A stretch of 64,000 nucleotides of DNA, from the NCBI RefSeq assembly GCF_048268305.1, contig NZ_JBLWVT010000007.1:261343-325342 (forward strand), in the 5' to 3' direction. The notes beneath the pieces were generated by a model. The model worked only from the letters and a program-made list of their open reading frames with translations. It was not told the origin of the DNA and ran no database searches. Source of the DNA: Pseudodonghicola sp048268305. GTDB lineage: Bacteria; Pseudomonadota; Alphaproteobacteria; Rhodobacterales; Rhodobacteraceae. Shown piece after piece: positions 58,198 to 64,000 of this stretch; positions within the stretch are counted from its first letter, which is position 1, and each line of letters begins with the position of its first letter. A program made the translations under genes and the position numbers.

Positions 58198-59289
58198 ATG
58201 ACCTCGCGGCGTGGATTTCTGGCGGGCCTGATGGCCAGCGGGCTGGCCCCGGCGGTCACCTGGGCCGAGGTGGGGGCCCCCGATTACCTTTCGGCGGCGC
58301 AGGCGCCGGACGGCTCCTATTGCCTGCTGGGGCTGGGCGCCGATGGCACGATCCGCTTCCGTCAGCCGATCCCCGGACGCGGCCATGCCGCCGCCGCCCA
58401 TCCGCATCGGGCCGAGGCGGTGGGCTTTGCCCGCCGGCCCGGCACCTTCGCCTTCGTCATCGACTGCGCCGCCGGCACCACAAGGGCCGAGCTTGAGGCG
58501 CCCGAGGGACGGCATTTCTATGGCCATGGGGTGTTTTCCCGCGAGGGCGATCTGCTGTTCACGGTCGAGAACGATTTTGACGCCGCGCGCGGGGTGATCG
58601 GGGTCTGGGACGTGGCGTCGAACTATACCCGGGTGGGCGAGTTCGATTCAAACGGGGTCGGCCCGCATGAGCTGCGGCTGATGCCCGACGGCAAGACGCT
58701 GGTGGTGGCCAACGGCGGGATCGAAACCCATCCCGACAGCGGCCGGAGCAAGCTGAACATCCCCTTCATGAAACCGAACCTGAGCTATCTCAGGCTCGAC
58801 GGCAGCCTGCTGGAGGCGGTGGAACTGGATCCCGAACTACACAAGAACTCGATCCGCCATATCGACGTGCGCGCCGACGGGCTGGTGGGCTTTGCCATGC
58901 AGTGGCAAGGCGGGCAGGGCGATCAGCCACCGATTTTGGGCGTGCATCGCCGGGGTGAGGCGCCGCGGCTGCAACTGTTCGGAACCGAGCCCGAGGTCGC
59001 GGCGCAGATGAACGGCTATGGCGGCAGCGTCGCCTTTTCCGGCGACGGGCGCTATCTCGCGGTCTCCTCGCCGCTTGGCGCGCGGGTGCAGGTCTTTGAT
59101 GCCGAAACCGGGGCATTGGCGCAGATTCTGCCGATGGAGGATGTCTGCGGTCTGGGCGCGCGGTCCGACGGCTTTCTGGCCTCCGCCGGCACCGGGCGGA
59201 TGATCATGTTCGAGGCCGACGGCCCGCATGATCTGGGCCAGTCGGATGTGCGCTGGGACAATCACCTGGTGCCGCTGAGCCGCATCTAA
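58198..59289 (+). CDS. DUF1513 periplasmic protein (Tat signal)
   Basis: The 363-residue protein has a twin-arginine signal (SRRGFLAGLMASGLAPAVTWA) and a beta-propeller-like body with repeated GxGPHELRLMPDGKTLVVAN and HIDVRADG blades. DUF1513 genes accompany imelysin-DUF1111 clusters. ATG 58198 was chosen over TTG 58192. It converges on the sensor kinase gene, overlapping by 4 bp. Confidence 0.88.
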   Translation: MTSRRGFLAGLMASGLAPAVTWAEVGAPDYLSAAQAPDGSYCLLGLGADGTIRFRQPIPGRGHAAAAHPHRAEAVGFARRPGTFAFVIDCAAGTTRAELEAPEGRHFYGHGVFSREGDLLFTVENDFDAARGVIGVWDVASNYTRVGEFDSNGVGPHELRLMPDGKTLVVANGGIETHPDSGRSKLNIPFMKPNLSYLRLDGSLLEAVELDPELHKNSIRHIDVRADGLVGFAMQWQGGQGDQPPILGVHRRGEAPRLQLFGTEPEVAAQMNGYGGSVAFSGDGRYLAVSSPLGARVQVFDAETGALAQILPMEDVCGLGARSDGFLASAGTGRMIMFEADGPHDLGQSDVRWDNHLVPLSRI

Positions 59290-60665
59290 GATATGGCCTG
59301 ATCGCCGGCGCGATCGGGCGGGGCAGGGGGCAGCCGCAGCTCTGCCCTGAGGCCGGCGCCGGTGTTCTCCAGATGCAGGCCACCGCCAGCGGCCTCGGCG
59401 AAATCGCTGGCGATGGCGAGCCCCAGCCCGCTGCCGCCCTGATCGAGCCGCGCGCCCCGCGCGGTGAGGGCGGTGAGCTGCCCCTGGGCGATGCCCGGCC
59501 CGTCGTCGGTGAGGCTGAGGTGGATCAGCCCGTCGCCGGCCATCGCGGCGGCGATCGTCACCTGGTCGCGGGCATGGCGCGCCGCGTTCTCGGCCAGCGC
59601 ACCGAAGGCTTCGGCCAGATCGCCCTCCTCCATCGCCGCGACCAGCCCCGGTGCGATCCGGCTCTGCCAGTCGAGGCCGCTGCCTTCGGGGGTGCGGCGC
59701 AGCACGGCGATGACGCCACGCACCACCTGTCCGACATCGGCGCGGGCATCGCGGGCACGGGCGGCGGCGCGGGTGCGGGCGAGTTCACGGTCGACATGGC
59801 GTTGCAGCACGCGGGCGATGGTTTCGATCCCCGCCGCGCTTTGTGCCTCACCGGCGCGGCGCAGCCGGCCGGCCTCGCCCATCAGCGCCTGCAGCGGCGT
59901 CTTCATCCCATGCGCCAGATCGCCGGCACGGGCGCGGGCGCGGTCGATATCCGCCTCGCGCGCCGTGATCAAAGCGTCGATCTCGGTGGCGAGCGGGCGA
60001 ACCTCCTTTGGCCAGTCCTCTCCCATCCGCCGCGCGGTTCCCTGCCTCAGCGCGGTGACCCGGACCCCCAGTTCGCGCAGCGGTTTCAGCCCGACCATCA
60101 CCTGCGCCCCGCCGGCGGCGATCAACACCAGCGCCAGCAGCGCCAGATAGGGCAGCATGTCGGCCAGGAAATCCTGCCGCGCCGCCTCGAGCGAGCCGGC
60201 CTCGACCGCGACAGAGGCCTGGATGCGATCGCCACCAAGGCTTTGCGGCAATTGCACCTGCCGTTCGACCACCAGGAGCGGCGCCCCGTCAGGGCCGGGC
60301 AGATGATGGCTGTGGGTCAGCCCGTCGCCCAGATCATCCATCTGCGGCAACCGGTAATCCCAGAGCGAGCGAGAGCGCAGCACCCGGTCGCCGTCGACGA
60401 TCTGCCAATAGAGCCCGCCATAGGGCTGGCCGAACCGCGGATCGGCGGGTTCGCGCGCCAGCGTCAACGCGCCATCCTTGCGCGCCAGCCCCGCCAGCAC
60501 CTGATCGAGCTGCATGGAGAGTTCCGCCTGCGCCCGGCGCTCCACATGGGTGCCGAAGAGAAGCGACAGGCCGAGCGCGGCCAGCCCCAGTGCCAGGACC
60601 ACCGCCAGCGCGCCGGCCAGCACCAGCCGCAGACGCAGCGACAGGTGGCGCAGCGGGTGCCTCAT
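59286..60665 (-). CDS. Two-component sensor histidine kinase
   Basis: The 459-residue kinase has two transmembrane segments (about 13-37 and 171-192) around a periplasmic sensor of about 130 residues. The H-box is GDLAHGMKTPLQAL with His252; the ATPase domain has the N box ALAENAARHA, DDGPGIA and GSGLGLAIA. It is encoded after its response regulator with a 4-bp overlap and belongs to the QseC/PmrB-like kinases. Confidence 0.94.
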   Translation of the reverse strand: MRHPLRHLSLRLRLVLAGALAVVLALGLAALGLSLLFGTHVERRAQAELSMQLDQVLAGLARKDGALTLAREPADPRFGQPYGGLYWQIVDGDRVLRSRSLWDYRLPQMDDLGDGLTHSHHLPGPDGAPLLVVERQVQLPQSLGGDRIQASVAVEAGSLEAARQDFLADMLPYLALLALVLIAAGGAQVMVGLKPLRELGVRVTALRQGTARRMGEDWPKEVRPLATEIDALITAREADIDRARARAGDLAHGMKTPLQALMGEAGRLRRAGEAQSAAGIETIARVLQRHVDRELARTRAAARARDARADVGQVVRGVIAVLRRTPEGSGLDWQSRIAPGLVAAMEEGDLAEAFGALAENAARHARDQVTIAAAMAGDGLIHLSLTDDGPGIAQGQLTALTARGARLDQGGSGLGLAIASDFAEAAGGGLHLENTGAGLRAELRLPPAPPDRAGDQAIS

Positions 60666-61324
60666 GCGTCACCTTCCAGGAAATAGCCAAAGCCGCGCCG
60701 GGTGCCGATCACCCCCTTGCCCAGCTTGCGGCGCAACCGCGCCACCACCGCCTCGAGCGCATTGGCCTCGCGCGCGTCATCGTCCCCATAGAGGTGCTCC
60801 AGCAGTTCCGAGGGCGATACCACCCGGTCGCGGTTCAGTGCCAGATAGGACAGCAGCCGGTATTCCAGCGCGGTGACCGGCACCGTTTGGCCCGCCAGCG
60901 TTACCGTCATCCGGTTGGTGTCGAGGCTGAGCGCCCCGGCCTGCTGCACCGCCGCGGGGTGCCCCACGGCGCGGCGGATCAGGCCGCGGGCCCGGGCCAC
61001 CAGCTCCTCCATCCGGAACGGTTTCGGCAGGTAATCGTCAGCGCCGGCCTCGATCCCGGCGACCCGCTCCTGCCAGGTGCCGCGCGCGGTCAGGATCAGC
61101 ACCGGCACCGCCTGGCCGCCGGCGCGCCAGCGTTTCAGCACGCTCAACCCGTCGAGCCCCGGCAGCCCGAGGTCGAGCACGATCAGGTCATAGTCCTCGG
61201 TATCGCCGCGAAACCAGGCTTGTTCGCCGTCGCCGCAGATCTCGGTCAGGAACCCGGCGCCGCCAAGCGCCGCGGCCAGATCGGCGGCGATCCTCGGGTC
61301 GTCCTCGACCACCAGCGCGCGCAT
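60662..61324 (-). CDS. OmpR-family response regulator
   Basis: The 220-residue regulator has a receiver domain (VVEDDPRIA, phospho-acceptor Asp51 in VLDLGLPG, Thr80s LTARG, Lys in PKPF) and a C-terminal winged helix (ALEYRLLSYLALNRDRVVSPSEL, RLRRKLG and TRRGFGYFL). It is of the QseB/PmrA type, whose members bind direct repeats spaced by about 11 bp, as found at 61655-61695. Confidence 0.95.
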   Translation of the reverse strand: MRALVVEDDPRIAADLAAALGGAGFLTEICGDGEQAWFRGDTEDYDLIVLDLGLPGLDGLSVLKRWRAGGQAVPVLILTARGTWQERVAGIEAGADDYLPKPFRMEELVARARGLIRRAVGHPAAVQQAGALSLDTNRMTVTLAGQTVPVTALEYRLLSYLALNRDRVVSPSELLEHLYGDDDAREANALEAVVARLRRKLGKGVIGTRRGFGYFLEGDA

Positions 61325-61638
61325 CAGTCGTCCCGGCCCGGATGGGCGCCGATCTCGGCTCCGGTGGCGGCGTCCAGCTCCAGTTCGATCATGCGGCCGT
61401 CGGGGGTGATCATCTCAAGCTCATAGATATAGAGACCTTCGTGATATTCGAATTCCACCCCGATCAGCCGCCCGTCACCAACCCGGTCGCGGGCGATGGC
61501 CAGAATATCGGTCAGCGGCAGGATTTGCCCCCGCTCCAGCGCGCTGCGGGCGCGGTCATGGTCATCGGCGTCCGCCAGCACGGGCAGGGCGAGCGCGATC
61601 AGCAGGGGCAGCGACAGCAGGCGTTTCATCATCCGCAT
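61324..61638 (-). CDS. PepSY domain-containing periplasmic protein
   Basis: The 104-residue protein has a signal peptide (1-23, ending ADA) and one PepSY domain (ILAIARDRVGDGRLIGVEFEYHEGLYIYELEMITPDGRMIELELDAATGAEIG). It is the first gene of the regulatory operon (pepSY-regulator-kinase), overlapping the regulator by 1 bp. Such proteins are often targets of the adjacent system. GGAAGG lies 7 nt before ATG 61638. Confidence 0.9.
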   Translation of the reverse strand: MRMMKRLLSLPLLIALALPVLADADDHDRARSALERGQILPLTDILAIARDRVGDGRLIGVEFEYHEGLYIYELEMITPDGRMIELELDAATGAEIGAHPGRDD

Positions 61639-61654
61639 TCTTTAGCCTTCCGGC

Positions 61655-61695
61655 GCTGACGGCAAGCTGACATCGCGCTGTCAGCGGGATGTCAG
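61655..61695. promoter_or_regulatory. Candidate response-regulator site in the divergent promoter
   Basis: GCTGAC at 61655 and 61666 (11 bp apart) is followed on the other strand by TGTCAG at 61679 and 61690 (11 bp apart). Two pairs of direct repeats therefore face each other, one for each strand, which fits a QseB/PmrA-type dimer controlling pepSY leftward and the cytochrome b gene rightward. Confidence 0.65.
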
Positions 61696-61850
61696 GCGCG
61701 AGAGCGCAGAAGGGGCTTAGTTCGAAACAGAGAGCCGGAGACCCGAGGAATGAGATCTGTCGCCGATTTGTCCGCCGCGCCCAGTGCCGCAGGCGGATGC
61801 CTTATGCCTGACCATGCGGGGCCTTCCCTGCCCGAGCGGAGGGGTTGACG

Positions 61851-62471
61851 ATGACACAGACCGAAAAGCCGCAGATCAAGGTCTGGGATCCGCTGGTCCG
61901 GATCGGCCATCTGGTGCTGATCGTCGGATTCGCCGTGGCCTATCTGACCGAAGGCGAGCCAGAGTGGCTGCACACCTTCGCGGGCTATGCCATCGCGGTG
62001 ACCGTGGCGATCCGCATTCTCTGGGGCGTTGTCGGGCCGCGTCGGGCGCGGTTCACCGATTTCGTCACCGGCCCCTTCCGCGCGTTCGATTACCTGCGGG
62101 CGCTGATCGCCGGCCGCTCGCCGCGCTATGTCGGCCACAGCCCGGCCGGCGGGGTCATGGTGGTGGCGCTGCTTGCCTCGCTGGCGGTGACGGCCTTTGC
62201 CGGCATGGCCACGCTCGCCTCGGAAGACGGGCGCGGGCCGCTGGCCGGGATCATCCAGCAACTGCCGCAGGAGGAGACCAAGGCCGAGAGCGCCGGGCAT
62301 GAAGAGGGAGAAGAGGGCGAGGAAAACCCCTGGAAAGAAGTGCATGGGTTCTTCGCCAATCTCACCCTGGTTCTGGTGCTCTTCCACCTCGGCGGGGTGG
62401 CGCTGGCGAGCTATCGGCATCGCGAGAATCTGCCGCGGTCGATGGTCACGGGATACAAGCGCGCCGAGTGA
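61851..62471 (+). CDS. Cytochrome b561-like membrane protein
   Basis: The 206-residue protein has four hydrophobic helices and the histidine pattern of b561/Ni-hydrogenase-type cytochromes: VWDPLVRIGH with a haem-ligand His, EWLHTFAGYAIAV, and WKEVHGFFANLTLVLVLFHLGG. An acidic, Glu-rich insert (EEGEEGEENP) lies before the last pair. ATG 61851 has GGAGGGG upstream. Opposite the PepSY-two-component operon, it is probably regulated by it and passes electrons across the membrane. Confidence 0.88.
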   Translation: MTQTEKPQIKVWDPLVRIGHLVLIVGFAVAYLTEGEPEWLHTFAGYAIAVTVAIRILWGVVGPRRARFTDFVTGPFRAFDYLRALIAGRSPRYVGHSPAGGVMVVALLASLAVTAFAGMATLASEDGRGPLAGIIQQLPQEETKAESAGHEEGEEGEENPWKEVHGFFANLTLVLVLFHLGGVALASYRHRENLPRSMVTGYKRAE

Positions 62472-62669
62472 TCGGCGCTTTGTGCGACAAGGCGGTTCCG
62501 TTCCCCCTCTGCCGCGGAACCGCCGCCTGCGGAGCGGGGTGCGGCACGCCGCCCTCGCTCCCTTTTTCTTGATGTTTTGGCTGAGGAATGGGCGGCAAGT
62601 CGCTGCAATCGGGCGAAAAGCCTGATGTCAGCGCTGCGCGATCACATCTGAAATGTCGGGGAAAACCAG

Positions 62670-62744
62670 TGGTAGCCCGTAGGGGAGTCGAACCCCTCTT
62701 TTCAGGTTGAAAACCTGACGTCCTAACCGATAGACGAACGGGCC
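62670..62744 (-). tRNA. tRNA-Glu (UUC)
   Basis: The 75-nt minus-strand sequence folds as a tRNA: acceptor GGCCCGT with ACGGGCT (first pair G-U), D arm TCTATCGGTTAGGA, anticodon loop TTTTCAA with anticodon TTC, and T arm GAGGGGTTCGACTCCCC, then an encoded CCA end at 62670-62672. Confidence 0.96.
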
Positions 62745-63145
62745 ACGCTGTGGTGAGCGCCTCTCTATGCAACTCTGAAACCGGGCGCAAGAGGGGAAGT
62801 GAAGAAATTTTACGCCTGCATCCTGACTTGTGTCTGGAGCGGGCGGAACCGGCTGGTCGCGGATCGTGTTAGCGGTGAAGCCGACCAGCTGGAACGCGGC
62901 CTTGAAAGGGCTGCGCCCCTCTTTCTACTCGCAAGGCATGGCAGAACAGATCGGAACCCGCGTCGAAATTGACGCCCCGTTCGCAACCGGACCCATCGTC
63001 AACGCGATTGAATGACCTTCGAACTCGGGCGGCATGGCCTGTCGGCCTGATGGGCGTTCGTTCTTCGGGATTGTTCCGAACGGCTTTGCCCCGGCGCTTC
63101 ACTGCGTCGGGGCTTTTTCGTTACAGTCTTAATTATTTCGGCGAG
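62745..63145. other. Region without a supportable gene
   Basis: A 400-bp stretch between tRNA-Glu and the low-GC gene. No frame has a recognisable product. A strong terminator (63088-63118) points rightward with no gene before it. Confidence 0.4.
63088..63118 (+). terminator. Orphan intrinsic terminator
   Basis: GCCCCGGCG (63088-63096) pairs with CGTCGGGGC (63105-63113, one G-U) around an 8-base loop, followed by five T at 63114-63118. The T-tract is on the plus strand, yet no annotated gene precedes it on that strand after the cytochrome gene at 62471. Confidence 0.75.
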
Positions 63146-63847
63146 CTACTTCGTGGCCCGCCCCATTCTCCAAATCGCCACTGTCCCTTTAATGCGGCTT
63201 ACGATGATAGTCATGTCTGTATCCGGGAAGTAATATGCATCGTGAAGATTCAGGTCAGCCGCCGATTTCGTGAATCTACCAAGCTTCGAAACAAAGAGAT
63301 TTTCGTTCCATGGTGTTCCAATTTCTACATTCAACATGACCCACTTTTGGGAATCATTCTTCCTATCTGTGTCGTCTTTGCTTGCGCCTGAACCTGCAAG
63401 CGCGACGCTATCCTGACCCGAGATTTCTTCTTTGATCTTCTTTGCTGCCGCAGGACCAGATTCCGCACCCCATCTTGGATAGAACGTCACTTCGGCGAAG
63501 TAGGCGCCACGGGGCAAATTTTCACTTGATCCATCAATCTCTATGATTTGCTCCGGTGTGTTAAGCGTCACTCTTCTCGATGCACCAATATAGGTGTCGG
63601 TTGGCTTCTGGTCTTTGATGGACACACTTGCCATAACGTCAACGGGCAAGGGGATGGTCGTTTGGACTTTTAGCAAAACTTTGTAGGCGGATATCGCGGT
63701 TGCTTCGACGGAAATTTCGTATGCCTCAACTTGGGGCGTGGGTACCTCTTCAACTGTTTTAGTTCCGGATTCGTCTTTCTTGCTGAATGCGAAAGCCAAT
63801 GCTGCGATGATCACCACCGCCGCCAGAAGTAAGATGCCCTTTTTCAT
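63146..63847 (-). CDS. Low-GC hypothetical membrane-anchored protein
   Basis: The 233-residue protein has an N-terminal hydrophobic segment (ILLLAAVVIIAALAFAF, about residues 4-20) that serves as an anchor or uncleaved signal, then a Glu/Lys/Thr-rich extracytoplasmic region with beta-strand character. I do not recognise a family. AAGGCGACGGT precedes ATG 63847. Its GC content is well below that of the surroundings and the IS element lies only about 25 bp upstream of its start, so its own promoter may have been lost or replaced. Confidence 0.65.
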   Translation of the reverse strand: MKKGILLLAAVVIIAALAFAFSKKDESGTKTVEEVPTPQVEAYEISVEATAISAYKVLLKVQTTIPLPVDVMASVSIKDQKPTDTYIGASRRVTLNTPEQIIEIDGSSENLPRGAYFAEVTFYPRWGAESGPAAAKKIKEEISGQDSVALAGSGASKDDTDRKNDSQKWVMLNVEIGTPWNENLFVSKLGRFTKSAADLNLHDAYYFPDTDMTIIVSRIKGTVAIWRMGRATK

Positions 63848-63870
63848 ACCGTCGCCTTTCGCCGATTTTC

Positions 63871-64000
63871 TTAGAGTCAGGACCCATTGATTTCGGGTTG
63901 AGGGCATGATTCACGGCTCGAAAACGAGCGGTGAACATGTCTGATCTTTTCTGGTTGAGCGACGCGCAGATGGCGCGCCTTGAGCCATTCTTCCCCAAGT
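63871..64000 (+). mobile_element. Left end of an IS5-family insertion sequence
   Basis: TTAG at 63871 fits the YTAR target of IS427-type IS5 elements. The sequence after it (AGTCAGGACCCATTGA) is the probable terminal inverted repeat, and a transposase frame starts 60 bp later. The right end lies outside the window, so neither the partner repeat nor the target duplication can be seen. Confidence 0.65.
63937..64000 (+). CDS. IS5-family transposase, 3' end outside window
   Basis: From ATG 63937 the 21 visible codons read MSDLFWLSDAQMARLEPFFP and so on, the usual N-terminus of IS5/IS427-group DDE transposases. The catalytic triad lies beyond the window edge. Confidence 0.85.
   Translation, partial: MSDLFWLSDAQMARLEPFFPK

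Noticed and set aside
62670..64000. tRNA-Glu as the attachment site of a genomic island
   Set aside because: The unusual DNA lies on the 5' side of the tRNA, while integration normally uses the 3' end. There is no integrase and no repeat of the tRNA end.

Overview
The window is a stretch of chromosome from a GC-rich alphaproteobacterium, most likely a member of the Rhodobacterales (Rhodobacter/Paracoccus relatives). The grounds are the division/cell-wall gene order with a very long mraZ leader, a DUF1127 gene followed by hairpins with CCUCCUCCC loops (the CcaF1-CcsR arrangement known from Rhodobacter sphaeroides), ThyX in place of ThyA, a fused MrpA-MrpB antiporter subunit, and the SigJ-type sigma factor paired with a carboxymuconolactone decarboxylase-like protein. 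The species cannot be named from the sequence alone.

Layout. 1-5.3 kb: a truncated lipoprotein gene, thyX, a low-GC DUF3800 gene that looks acquired, a nest of inverted repeats, and a UvrD/PcrA helicase. 5.35-6.5 kb: a cobalamin riboswitch followed only by a 9-codon ORF coupled to an unknown 89-aa ORF, then on the minus strand the DUF1127 gene and six hairpins arranged as three pairs. 6.5-15.4 kb: a long leader with phased TGGGA-type repeats and an intrinsic terminator, then mraZ-rsmH-ftsL-ftsI-murE-murF-mraY in one run ending at a terminator. 15.5-30.7 kb: mixed single genes and small operons (ArsC-like, pyrD, DUF952, a TetR locus, an Excalibur lipoprotein, sigJ-like plus CMD, a periplasmic 5'-nucleotidase, LysR/monooxygenase, TPR-sulfotransferase, YedK, MarR), and a selenium locus (mnmH/selU and a SelD-oxidoreductase fusion). 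30.7-36.6 kb: a complete Mrp Na+/H+ antiporter operon (mrpAB-C-D-E-F-G). 37-42 kb: a MerR/DUF2938 pair and a molybdenum hydroxylase operon (FAD, 2Fe-2S and Mo subunits plus a MoaD/ThiS-like protein). 42.1-44.4 kb: glpD and a CbiX-like chelatase. 44.5-52.1 kb: a divergent protocatechuate 4,5-cleavage locus (two ligAB pairs, ligI, ligC) around a LysR regulator with two helix-turn-helix domains, then a thiamine-diphosphate enzyme. 52.3-59.3 kb: an iron locus (imelysin, beta-barrel protein, bfd, bfr, di-heme protein, second imelysin, DUF1513). 59.3-62.5 kb: a two-component system with a PepSY protein, divergent from a cytochrome b561-like gene. 62.6-64 kb: tRNA-Glu, a low-GC membrane-anchored protein, and the start of an IS5-type element.

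How the parts fit. The dcw genes build the septum and peptidoglycan. The lig genes open the protocatechuate ring and convert the product to 2-pyrone-4,6-dicarboxylate and then its open form; the later hydratase and aldolase genes are not in the window. The iron cluster pairs periplasmic iron-binding proteins with cytoplasmic storage (Bfr) and release (Bfd). The most distinctive regulatory parts are the paired anti-Shine-Dalgarno hairpins next to DUF1127, the riboswitch without a recognisable B12 gene, and the repeat-rich mraZ leader.
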